DNA of 64,000 nucleotides from contig CAVXFH010000002.1 in the NCBI GenBank assembly GCA_963761035.1, positions 124,001-188,000 on the forward strand, written 5' to 3'. The stretch's first letter is position 1. The number at the start of each line of letters is the position of its first letter. The position numbers were made by a program, and so were the translations under genes. A model generated the notes under the pieces. That model was not told where the DNA came from, made no database searches, and was given only the letters and a program-made list of their open reading frames with translations. Positions 8,454 through 16,515 of the stretch are shown piece after piece. Origin of the DNA: JARRQJ01 sp963761035. Lineage in GTDB: Bacteria; Pseudomonadota; Gammaproteobacteria; DRLM01.

Positions 8454-9077
8454 ATGTTTGGACTGATGCTCGCCGTGACCCTACTCTCAGCAGATACCTT
8501 GAACCCGATCCAGGCAGCGATCGATTTCTACCGGGACATAACCGCCTATCAGGTAACCGTAAAATCCTTGAACAAGGATAAGACCGAGATCATGCGCTAT
8601 TCGTACAAGAAGTCCGGCCAGGTGCGGATGGACTTCGTAACGCCTTTCAAGGGCGCCGTGCTCGTCTACGATCCCGACACCAAGAAGGCGAAGTTATGGC
8701 CATTCGGCTATCGCAGCTTCCCGGCCCTCACCCTAAGCCCGGAAAACAGCCTGATACAAAGCTCCACGGGACAGCGCGTGGACCGCTCGGATGTCGGTGT
8801 GCTCTACCGCAATGTGAAGGCCTTGCAGGATAAAGGCGGTACCGAGGTCATGGGCGTGGAAATGACCGGCGGCCGGGAAACTTTGCATATCGTCGTCTCG
8901 GGCGAAAACGGTTTTTCGGTCGGGCCGATCGCCCGCTATCAGCTCTGGCTGGATCGTAACAACGGTTTTCCGCTCAAGGTCATCAGCTACGACAAAAACG
9001 GCCAGGTCATCGAGACCGTGGAGATGAATGAATTGAAAATCGACCCCGAATTTCCCGGTGGATACTTCGCGAAATAA
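8454..9077 (+). CDS. LolA/DUF1571-like exported protein
   Basis: This 207-aa protein has a hydrophobic N-terminus followed by the half-barrel pattern of outer-membrane lipoprotein carriers. It contains repeated beta strands (TEIMRYSYKKSGQVRMDF, then GAVLVYDPDTKKAKLW) and a C-terminal strand set ending near the FPGGYFAK tail. DUF1571/LolA-like proteins bind acyl chains or lipid anchors in the periplasm. The hydrophobic n-region (MFGLMLAV) lacks lysine or arginine, which is unusual for a signal peptide. An in-frame stop at 8448 rules out an upstream start. It is divergent from darA across 280 bp. A role in carrying the locus product to the outer membrane is inferred from context; LolA-like genes are frequent in aryl polyene-type loci. 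Confidence 0.75.
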   Translation: MFGLMLAVTLLSADTLNPIQAAIDFYRDITAYQVTVKSLNKDKTEIMRYSYKKSGQVRMDFVTPFKGAVLVYDPDTKKAKLWPFGYRSFPALTLSPENSLIQSSTGQRVDRSDVGVLYRNVKALQDKGGTEVMGVEMTGGRETLHIVVSGENGFSVGPIARYQLWLDRNNGFPLKVISYDKNGQVIETVEMNELKIDPEFPGGYFAK

Positions 9078-9480
9078 TCTCCACGGCGGAATCCTGATTG
9101 GTCGCCGCATGGCGGGCGGATCTAGGTGCTCTTAATTTAAGGCGTGCGACACCGTTTTCCTGACCGCTTAGGCTCAAGGGCACGAATTTACTTAATTTCA
9201 GCTAATTATATCCGGGTATATATAAGAATTTATAGCAAGCATGTTTGGATAACATCGAATCTTTGGCAGTTTATTGTTGATGCGCCCATCAGTGAAATAT
9301 ACAAGATGAAGATGCATCCATATGTTGCCGGGCTTCCAAGGCCGGTCCCTTAATACTATAATTCCTCGAATTCGGGCGGCTTTGCATCAGAAGCGTAATT
9401 ACGAATTTTATAGAACATCGGTGGCCAGTGAGAATCAATTAGAAGATATCGCTACTCTGTCTACATGGGAGGTAATGACA
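9078..9480. other. Intergenic stretch, AT-richer, no gene supported
   Basis: These 400 bp between two plus-strand genes are visibly richer in A and T than their flanks. They contain a short weak hairpin near 9106-9117 (CGCC/GGCG). A 69-codon frame at 9144-9353 has no ribosome site and no family resemblance. A TATAAT at 9357-9362 has no well-spaced -35 partner. I see no transferable feature beyond a probable promoter region for the gene at 9481. Confidence 0.4.
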
Positions 9481-10227
9481 ATGAACAAACTGCATAGCAT
9501 CGCCCTGCTCAGCTTGGCACTACTATTTTCCATACCCGGTTATGCTCTTAGCCCCGCGGAACAACGCTATATTGATCTACTTGCCAATGGCGGCCCGATT
9601 AGCATCCGCGATGCCGCTAAGAGTATCTACAACACCGGAGAAAAGGATCAGACGGTGCTTGATGCGCTGGCGGAGGTCTTGCTTGAAAACTACCAGAAGA
9701 CAGATCGGGATGATGTCGACGCGATGTCCTGGGCCTCAAAGGCGCTGGGTAGCTCGGGCAACGCGCGTTACCGTGATACCTTGAAAGAAGTCGCGGAAAA
9801 TGGCGGCCATCGCAATCTGAAAAAATGGGCGGGGAAGTCGCTCGCTATGCTCGGTAGCGGTACGGCGGAACAGTATAAAAAAGGTGGGGTATCCCTTGCC
9901 AGTCTGAACAAGACAGGTGCAAACAAACCAAGTAAAGCAGCGGCGCCCGTGGCCGCAAAGAGCGGCGCGCCGCAACCCCTCTCCGTAGTGAAGGAGGGCA
10001 TGAGCATGCAGGAAGTGTATGACCTAGTCGGTCAACCGACCGCCACCACCTCTCACCAGACCGGTAAAGCCTGGATACCCTTCAACTTCAAAGGGAGCGA
10101 TAATGTCAGAACTATCGCGCTATATAAAGGCCAGGGACGCGTCGTCTTTTCCAACGAATCCAACTTTTCCGGCGGCTGGCGCGTTAGAGAAGTGCAGTTG
10201 AACGAAAATGAATCAGGTTATCCATAG
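9481..10227 (+). CDS. Exported protein: helical-repeat N-domain plus BamE/SmpA-like C-domain
   Basis: This encodes 248 aa. The ATG at 9481 is preceded by GGGAGG at 7-8 bases; the open frame extends upstream but without a signal or ribosome site. A signal peptide covers residues 1-22 (cleavage after GYA). Residues 25-130 are helical pairs resembling HEAT-type repeats. Residues 135-168 form a lysine/alanine/proline-rich linker. Residues 169-245 look like a BamE/SmpA domain: GMSMQEVYDLVGQPT, then beta strands ending in WRVREVQL. It is probably a periplasmic protein that binds an envelope partner. I know no characterised protein with exactly this arrangement. It sits alone between the LolA-like gene and the convergent rnhB. 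Confidence 0.75.
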   Translation: MNKLHSIALLSLALLFSIPGYALSPAEQRYIDLLANGGPISIRDAAKSIYNTGEKDQTVLDALAEVLLENYQKTDRDDVDAMSWASKALGSSGNARYRDTLKEVAENGGHRNLKKWAGKSLAMLGSGTAEQYKKGGVSLASLNKTGANKPSKAAAPVAAKSGAPQPLSVVKEGMSMQEVYDLVGQPTATTSHQTGKAWIPFNFKGSDNVRTIALYKGQGRVVFSNESNFSGGWRVREVQLNENESGYP

Positions 10228-10318
10228 CGTATAGCGATTTAAATTTTTCTTTGCTCGTCCTTTTCGCTTGAGAGAATCGTCCCTCAAATGGAATAGTTAC
10301 GCGGGAAAACCACACTAC

Positions 10319-10903
10319 TCATAATAACTTCCGCACTGGTCCGAAGGAGCGGCGGTGCACCGGCGTTACACCCAGTCGCGCCAAGGCCACGACGTGATCC
10401 CTGGTAGGATAACCCTTATGCCGGGCAAAGCCGTAGCCGGGGTAGAGCGCATCCAATCTCAATAGCTCGCGATCACGCGCCACCTTGGCGAGGATGGAGG
10501 CCGCCGAGATGGCGGGCACGGTTTGATCCCCTTTTATTATCGCCTCAGCCCGGCATGGCAGCGACGAGGGGCAGCGGTTACCGTCAATCAGCGCCAGATT
10601 GGGCGCCGGATTCAATGCCGCCACCGCGCGACTCATGGCGAGCAGGCTGGCATGCAGGATGTTGAGGGTATCGATCTCTTCCACATCGGCGCATGCCACC
10701 GCCCATGCGATGGCCTTTGTCTTTATCTCTTCTTCCAAGGCGTCGCGCCGGCATTCGCTGAGCTGCTTGGAATCCGCCAGCCCGCCGATCGGCCGTGCCG
10801 GATCGAGAATCGCCGCCGCCGCCATCACCGGCCCGGCCAGAGGCCCGCGGCCGGCCTCATCGACGCCGGCGGTAAGGGTCGTGATCATTATTGTGTGAAA
10901 CAT
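10319..10903 (-). CDS. rnhB: Ribonuclease HII
   Basis: This enzyme cleaves the RNA strand of RNA-DNA hybrids and removes misincorporated ribonucleotides. Length is 194 aa, normal for the family. The catalytic acidic motif DEAGRGPLAGPV starts at D15-E16, a further aspartate lies in ALIDGN near residue 105, and the C-terminal SIL.KV.RD motif is present. The annotated ATG is 10903; the ATG at 10888 would match the family length equally well. In most gammaproteobacteria rnhB directly follows lpxB. Here lpxB is 8.7 kb away, with unrelated genes in between. Confidence 0.95.
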   Translation of the reverse strand: MFHTIMITTLTAGVDEAGRGPLAGPVMAAAAILDPARPIGGLADSKQLSECRRDALEEEIKTKAIAWAVACADVEEIDTLNILHASLLAMSRAVAALNPAPNLALIDGNRCPSSLPCRAEAIIKGDQTVPAISAASILAKVARDRELLRLDALYPGYGFARHKGYPTRDHVVALARLGVTPVHRRSFGPVRKLL

Positions 10904-11019
10904 CGTTGCTATAGGCTAGCGCGCCCGCCTCACCCTTGCCAGCAAATAATGACAGGCATGCCCCGCTACCTTGATCTTTGATCTTGACCTGCGCCGCAAA
11001 GCCCGCCACGCTGTGCACT

Positions 11020-11607
11020 ATGTTACGCGCTATCGCCGCCGCTATGGCCTTGTTGCTGTCGTCAATCCTCAGTCCGGCGTGGGGCGCCGTAGTGCGGGCC
11101 GTGGATGCCACTGAGGAGGATGGCCGTTATGTCGCCTCCTTTGACGCGGTAATCGATGCGCCTATGGACAGGGTCTTGCCACTGATGTTGACCCCCGGCC
11201 GCTGGCCGCAGTTATCTCCTCTCATCGTCGATGCCAAGGTGCTGGAAAAAGCGGATAACGGTCCGCGTAAGGTAAGTATCACGTTTTATGACTGCATTTT
11301 TATTTTCTGCAAGACCATCCATAAGACCGAAGACATTACCATCATGGCGGACGGGCATATCGAGAGTCTGGCGATCCCCGAACAAAGCGATTTCAGCTAC
11401 GCCCGCGAGGATTGGCATATCTACGCCGAGGCCGGCCGCACGCATATTCACTATAAAACCGAGATGGTCCCCGATTTTTTTGTACCGCCGCTGATCGGCC
11501 CTTATTTCATCAAATCACACTTGCGCTCACATCTGATCGATATCGCCAACAACCTGGAGAAGCTTACGCAGTCCGCGGCTAAACCGGAGTCCGGCAAAGA
11601 TCAATGA
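11020..11607 (+). CDS. Exported SRPBCC (START-like) domain protein
   Basis: This encodes 195 aa from the ATG at 11020; an upstream in-frame TTG at 10978 is less likely because it would put a polar stretch before the signal. A signal peptide covers residues 1-22 (ends SPAWG). The mature part has the helix-grip pattern of polyketide cyclase/START-like proteins: a first strand ASFDAVIDAPMDRVLPLML, a central beta sheet, and a long C-terminal helix (HLIDIANNLEKL). Such domains bind hydrophobic ligands. Being exported, it could carry or sense a lipid. The ligand is unknown, and the gene stands alone between divergent rnhB and the convergent RimK-like gene. Confidence 0.7.
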   Translation: MLRAIAAAMALLLSSILSPAWGAVVRAVDATEEDGRYVASFDAVIDAPMDRVLPLMLTPGRWPQLSPLIVDAKVLEKADNGPRKVSITFYDCIFIFCKTIHKTEDITIMADGHIESLAIPEQSDFSYAREDWHIYAEAGRTHIHYKTEMVPDFFVPPLIGPYFIKSHLRSHLIDIANNLEKLTQSAAKPESGKDQ

Positions 11608-11691
11608 CGCACATCGTTGCCATCTTCGCGGTTCTCGGTCGCACCGACGGTGACCCCGGAATACAGCGCATTGTGTTGCAACGCAACGCTT

Positions 11692-11721
11692 GGTGGGTTA
11701 TGCAAAATACGCTAACCCGCC
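11692..11721. repeat. REP-like palindromic element
   Basis: The arms GGTGGGTTA and TAACCCGCC, separated by 12 bases, can form a GC-rich hairpin with one G-T pair. Elements of the type 'gcttggtgggtta ... taacccgccctacg' recur in intergenic spaces of many gammaproteobacteria. It lies between two convergent genes, where it may also stop transcription. Only one copy was seen in this window. Confidence 0.5.
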
Positions 11722-11834
11722 CTACGTATCCAAAAAGCCGCTGAAGTTTTGGAGTGGCGCCCCGGGTTTCCGTAGATTAAAGGCCCGCGCGCATGGCGAC
11801 AACAACGCTACCAATATGAATAGCACGTCTCCCC

Positions 11835-13307
11835 CTAGGCCCCCATAGGCAGTTCGACGCGGCGTATCAGTTCTTCAATAATATATTGATAAAGCAGATC
11901 GCCCAAAACCGCGTCCTCTACGCCGCTTTCCAGGTTAGGGTTGTCATTGACCTCTATCAGGTAGACGGCATCGCCGCGTTGCTTGATATCCACGCCATAA
12001 AAGCCATTACCAATAGCGTTGGCGGCCTTCAAGGCGGTGTTGAGCACCAAGGGGGGAACATCCTCAATACGCCACGACTTATAGGCGCCCTCGGTCACCC
12101 GTCCCGAAGTTTCATATTTGACGATTTGCCAATGTTGGGCCGGCATGAAATATTGGCAGGCAAACAGCGGCTTGCGATTGAGCACCCCGATGCGCCAATC
12201 GAATTCGGTATAGACGAATTCCTGGGCCAGAATAAGATCGGATTCCCTGAACAGCCGATCCGCGATCTCCGCTGCCTCTTTGAAACTTTCCACCTTGAAT
12301 ACCCCCAACGAAAAGGAACCGTCGGGAATCTTGATTACGCAGGGATAGGACATCTCTCCCTCCAGGATAGACGTCTTACCCTTGCGCAGGATCAAGGTCC
12401 TGGGCGTGGGAATGTTGTGCGCCTTCATGACCTCCGCGAGGAATACCTTATTGGTGCATTTGAGGATAGAGTCGGGGTCGTCGATCACCGCCATGCCTTC
12501 GCTCTCGGCCTTCTTGGCGAAACGATAGGTGTAGTGATCCACCTGGGTGGTCTCGCGAATGAACAGCGCATCATATTCCGCCAGGCGCGAATAATCCTTT
12601 TTCTCGATCAGATCGACATCGACATTGAGTTTTTTTCCCACTTTAATGAAATTCTGTAAGGCTTTGCCGTTGGACGGCGGGAGTTTCTCACTCGGGTTGT
12701 GCAGTATTGCTATGTCGCAACGCGAAACCTTGGAGGCCCGCGGCTCGCGCCAGCGGCTTCCCAAATGAGAATTCAGGGTTTCGGTGAAAAAGCCATATTG
12801 TTCCGGGGTAATGTTGTTGAGCGCGACGGGTTTGATGAAATCGATCTGCCAGGCCTCGCGCCGCTTCAATTCCACCTTGAGCAGCGGACAGGGGAATTGG
12901 TCGAAAATCTGCCGCGCCACGTCCTGCAAGTTGGGAATTTCGCAACGACCGAAGAAAATGAAGAATTGAAAGGTCGCGCCGGAAGCCTGGTCGCCGTATT
13001 TGCGAAAACTCTTCTCCACTAGGGGATCAAGGTCTTCCAGGTTAAGACTGTAAACCGCTTTGCTGCTCAGGTCGCTGATGGTCTTGACGCTGGGGATGAC
13101 GCGATGCCAGCGCGCCTCCGCGAGCAAAGAGCAATAATAACCGAGGCTCAAATAACGGTAACTCCGGCAAAGGTTGATCACCTTTTCCTGTTTGGATTTG
13201 AGAAACTCGGGATTGGCCAGATACTCCTTGGCCTCGACGATATGTGCATTCGGAAAACCGGATTCCCAGTCTTTACGGTTTTCCACCAGTATTGTATGCG
13301 TAGACAT
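11835..13307 (-). CDS. RimK-like ATP-grasp ligase with N-terminal RLAN domain
   Basis: This 490-aa protein has two parts. The N-terminal 190 residues match the RLAN (RimK-like ATP-grasp N-terminal) type. Residues 200-485 are an ATP-grasp ligase of the RimK/glutamate-ligase branch, with the P-loop-like stretch MSYPCVIKIPDGSFSLGV and the Mg-binding motif LIEVNDNPN near the C-terminus. ATP-grasp enzymes of this branch join amino acids to carboxyl groups of peptides or proteins. The gene follows the GNAT-C39 gene after 35 bp on the same strand, and an M14 carboxypeptidase is divergent. The set suggests synthesis and trimming of a peptide tag. The target is unknown. Confidence 0.85.
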   Translation of the reverse strand: MSTHTILVENRKDWESGFPNAHIVEAKEYLANPEFLKSKQEKVINLCRSYRYLSLGYYCSLLAEARWHRVIPSVKTISDLSSKAVYSLNLEDLDPLVEKSFRKYGDQASGATFQFFIFFGRCEIPNLQDVARQIFDQFPCPLLKVELKRREAWQIDFIKPVALNNITPEQYGFFTETLNSHLGSRWREPRASKVSRCDIAILHNPSEKLPPSNGKALQNFIKVGKKLNVDVDLIEKKDYSRLAEYDALFIRETTQVDHYTYRFAKKAESEGMAVIDDPDSILKCTNKVFLAEVMKAHNIPTPRTLILRKGKTSILEGEMSYPCVIKIPDGSFSLGVFKVESFKEAAEIADRLFRESDLILAQEFVYTEFDWRIGVLNRKPLFACQYFMPAQHWQIVKYETSGRVTEGAYKSWRIEDVPPLVLNTALKAANAIGNGFYGVDIKQRGDAVYLIEVNDNPNLESGVEDAVLGDLLYQYIIEELIRRVELPMGA

Positions 13308-13342
13308 CGGTGTTTTAGCTAACCCTCAAATAATGTTAATGA

Positions 13343-14509
13343 CTACCCCAGCGCACGGACCGGCGCCCTACCACCCGTTTTTGACCCGGCTTGCCCGCGG
13401 GGTTTTTTCTGTTCCAGGGCGCGCCGTTTCAGGATCAGCACCGCCTTTTGCCCCGCCTTGCCGTAGCGGGCCATGCGCTCGAAATCCTTGCGCAGAATCG
13501 GCATGTTGACGCAATCGGTAATGGTCTTGCCCTCGTCTTTGTCGACCAAGGGATCGTGCACGTAGATAAATCGATCGTCGAAACCTGTGACCACCACCCA
13601 ATGCGGCGATTTCTCGTGATAGATACGGTACGAGCTGATGAGCACGATGGGGATGCCGCCTTGCTCGAATTGTTCCTGCAATGCATTGACGCCGATTACG
13701 CCGTAATGAATCTTGACGGGGGAATTGCGCAGCTCATTGATAAAATCTTCCTGCACCAGGCGCATCACCTCTTTCTTCTCGGGGTCACGCACCGAATCGA
13801 TGAACATCGCGCCTGCCGCGTTGACGTAAATCTCCACATCGAAACCGCGATGATAGGCTGACAGCGCCAATCCGTAGGGCCCGCACCCACCGTGCCCCGA
13901 CGCCATGAACACCGTAGTCGACTCGCGCCAGATACGCAATTCCAACATGCGGTCCAATGTCGTCTGCGGATCCAATGACTTCATGGCCATCATCACCGCC
14001 GCCGGTCCGCAGGTGAAATCCAGGGTCTGTTCGTAGAAAGGCACGCGCGCCAGGGGAGGCTTGTGATCCCTGACCAGGGATTTTTCAAACCGCACGGCGT
14101 CCATATGATCTTCGTAGTAGTCGGCATGCATACCGAATTCGCGGTAGCCGTGACGCTTGAACAAATTGATTGAGGCGATGTTGTCCCTGCGAATTTCCAA
14201 GCGCAGGTAGACACAATCGTTCTGCCGGGCGGCGACCTCGGATGCCTCGACCAATCTGCCGGCGATACCCTTGCGCTTCTCGGCGGGATCCACCGCCAGG
14301 GAGTACAGCCGGGCCAGCGAGGTGCCCGTATTGAACAACAGCATGGCGTAACCGCGCACCACGCCGTTTTCCTCTTCCACCAGGATCTCGGCATTACCTT
14401 TGATCAGCAGATAGCGAAAATTGCGGCGCGACAAGCGGTCGGAATCGAAGCTACTGACCTCGATACCGACCAGGGCGTCGAGATCATCCAATGTCGCTTG
14501 CCGAATCAT
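13343..14509 (-). CDS. GNAT acetyltransferase fused to a C39-like cysteine peptidase
   Basis: This encodes 388 aa. Residues 1-145 form a RimI-like GNAT domain with the acetyl-CoA loop RKGIAG at 79-84. Residues 155-365 form a C39/papain-like peptidase: C167 in DFTCGPA, H303 in PHWVVV and D319 in VHDP, the usual C-H-D set. The peptidase part lacks the transporter found in bacteriocin-processing C39 proteins, so it is a cytosolic, stand-alone version. The basic C-terminal 25 residues look disordered. It is cotranscribed with the RimK-like ligase. Fusion of an N-acyltransferase with a peptidase fits modification or removal of a short peptide. Substrate unknown. Confidence 0.85.
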   Translation of the reverse strand: MIRQATLDDLDALVGIEVSSFDSDRLSRRNFRYLLIKGNAEILVEEENGVVRGYAMLLFNTGTSLARLYSLAVDPAEKRKGIAGRLVEASEVAARQNDCVYLRLEIRRDNIASINLFKRHGYREFGMHADYYEDHMDAVRFEKSLVRDHKPPLARVPFYEQTLDFTCGPAAVMMAMKSLDPQTTLDRMLELRIWRESTTVFMASGHGGCGPYGLALSAYHRGFDVEIYVNAAGAMFIDSVRDPEKKEVMRLVQEDFINELRNSPVKIHYGVIGVNALQEQFEQGGIPIVLISSYRIYHEKSPHWVVVTGFDDRFIYVHDPLVDKDEGKTITDCVNMPILRKDFERMARYGKAGQKAVLILKRRALEQKKPRGQAGSKTGGRAPVRALG

Positions 14510-14658
14510 AAATTCATCCTAACATCCCTAACATCTATAAAGCTGGAAACGCCGGCGCCCGAGCCGCAACACAATAAAGGATTACAATAAAATCGTTAAG
14601 TTCTTTTTTGAACCCGGGTAGACTAGTCACCCTGGCTTCCCGAAGACGATCCCCGCGT

Positions 14659-16350
14659 ATGCCCAATCCGCGTTTCGACCGTTATTACCGCTATGACGAG
14701 CTCGCCGGTCTGCTCCATGCCTGGGCCGCCGCCCACCCCAGCCTGATGCGCCTGGACAGCATCGGCAAGAGCCACGAGGGGCGGGACCTCTGGCTGGCCA
14801 CCCTCACCCGCTTCGCCGACGGCATCGACCGCGACAAACCCGGTTTTTGGGTGGATGGCAACCTTCATGCACCGGAATTGGCGGGCTCCAGCGCCTGTCT
14901 CTACTTAATCCATGCCCTGCTCAATGGTTATGGCAGCACTCCTGACATCACCCGCTGTCTGGAGACCCGGGTATTCTATATATGTCCCCGAATTAACCCG
15001 GACGGGGCGGAATGGGCCCTGGCTGATACCCCCCGGATCATTCGTTCCAGCACCCGCCCCTACCCCTATGACGAGGCGCCGCTGGGCGGTTTGGCCCGCG
15101 AGGACATGGACGGCGACGGCCGTATCCTCAGCATGCGCATCCCCGACCCTGACGGGGCATGGAAAGTGTCGGACCAAGACCGGCGGCTATTGGTTCCGCG
15201 CGAGCCCGCCGAGAGCGGCGGACAGTATTACCGCCTGCTCCCGGAGGGGCGCCTGGAGGATTACGACGGCCGCCTTATTCATTTGCAACCGACCAAAGAA
15301 GGGCTGGATCTCAACCGCAACTTTCCGGCGGGGTGGCGCAATGAATCCCTGCAAAAGGGTGCCGGACCCTACCCCGCCTCGGAACCCGAGGTACGGGCGG
15401 CGGTGCAATTCATCAGCGACCACCCCAACATCTGCGGCGGCGTGGCCTTCCACACCTACAGCGGCGTGCTGTTGCGCCCCCTGTCCTACCGCGACGACAA
15501 TGAATTGCCTCCCGAGGATCTGTGGACCTACCGCAAACTGGGCGACAAGGGCACGGCGCTCACCGGCTACCCGGCCGCCGCCGCCTATCACGAATTCCGT
15601 TACCACCCCAAGGAGATCATCACCGGCGCCTTGGACGACTGGCTTTACGAAGAGCAAGGCGTGATCGCCTGGACCGTGGAGATCTGGAGCCCGCAGCGCG
15701 AGGCCGGCATCGATAACTATCGCTACATCGATTGGTATCGCGACCACCCCGTGGAAGACGATCTTAAGCTACTGGAATGGAATGATGACATCCTGGAGGG
15801 CAAAGGCTTCATCGACTGGTATCCCTACGACCACCCGCAACTGGGCCGGGTGGAACTGGGAGGCTGGGATCCGTTATTCAGTTTCTGGAACCCCCCGCCG
15901 AGACTGCTGGAACAAGAAGTGGCCCGCTTCCCTCAATGGCTGGTCTGGCATGCTTTGTTGTCACCGGAACTGTCGCTGGACATCAGCACCCAGGCCTTGG
16001 GAGATGGCGGCTATCTGCTGCGCGCCGTGGTCTCCAACCGCGGCTGGCTACCCACCTATATCACCAAACAGGCCTTGGACAAGAAACTGGTGCGCGGAAC
16101 GGTGTGCGAAATCGATCTGCCCAGCGGCGCTACCCTCCTCCAAGGTCAACGGCGCGTCGATCTCGGTCAATTGGCTGGCCGCGCCCACAAACCCGCCTCT
16201 ATGTTCGGCTGGGCCGGCACCGTTGCCGACCCTACTGATCATCGCGCCAAGGCGGAATGGGTCGTACAGGCTAAACCTGGCACCAACATCGGCGTGACTG
16301 CGCGCCATCCGCGTGCAGGGCGAGTACGGCGGGAGATCGCTCTAAAATAG
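14659..16350 (+). CDS. M14 family zinc carboxypeptidase
   Basis: This encodes 563 aa from the ATG at 14659 (NPRFDRYYRYDE start). An in-frame TTG at 14608 would add 17 basic residues and is less likely. Zinc ligands are H70 and E73 in NLHAPELAG, with the third histidine in GVAFHTYSG. The catalytic glutamate is in AWTVEIWSP. There is no signal peptide, so it probably acts in the cytosol. The C-terminal 150 residues form an extra beta-rich domain. It is divergent (149 bp) from the GNAT-C39/RimK-like operon, and it could trim the C-terminal residues that the ligase adds. That link is inference. Confidence 0.87.
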   Translation: MPNPRFDRYYRYDELAGLLHAWAAAHPSLMRLDSIGKSHEGRDLWLATLTRFADGIDRDKPGFWVDGNLHAPELAGSSACLYLIHALLNGYGSTPDITRCLETRVFYICPRINPDGAEWALADTPRIIRSSTRPYPYDEAPLGGLAREDMDGDGRILSMRIPDPDGAWKVSDQDRRLLVPREPAESGGQYYRLLPEGRLEDYDGRLIHLQPTKEGLDLNRNFPAGWRNESLQKGAGPYPASEPEVRAAVQFISDHPNICGGVAFHTYSGVLLRPLSYRDDNELPPEDLWTYRKLGDKGTALTGYPAAAAYHEFRYHPKEIITGALDDWLYEEQGVIAWTVEIWSPQREAGIDNYRYIDWYRDHPVEDDLKLLEWNDDILEGKGFIDWYPYDHPQLGRVELGGWDPLFSFWNPPPRLLEQEVARFPQWLVWHALLSPELSLDISTQALGDGGYLLRAVVSNRGWLPTYITKQALDKKLVRGTVCEIDLPSGATLLQGQRRVDLGQLAGRAHKPASMFGWAGTVADPTDHRAKAEWVVQAKPGTNIGVTARHPRAGRVRREIALK

Positions 16351-16515
16351 ACCGCGTTGCGCTAAATAGACCCATCCGGGAATTTCGGTCTCCGCGGCGC
16401 TGCGTCCGGAATGGCAAAAATGGCGTGCCCAGCAAGGTAGAGTCCCACTTTCTCATTACCGCGAAATCAGGTAAAAAGGGATTGGCAGGGCCGGATGCCA
16501 TACAGCGGGGTCATA

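Noticed and set aside
9144..9353. 69-codon frame before the helical-repeat gene
   Set aside because: No ribosome site, no signal or family resemblance, AT-rich intergenic context.
11886..12659. 257-codon plus-strand frame opposite the RimK-like gene
   Set aside because: It mirrors the coding strand of a gene with clear ATP-grasp motifs and has no motif of its own.
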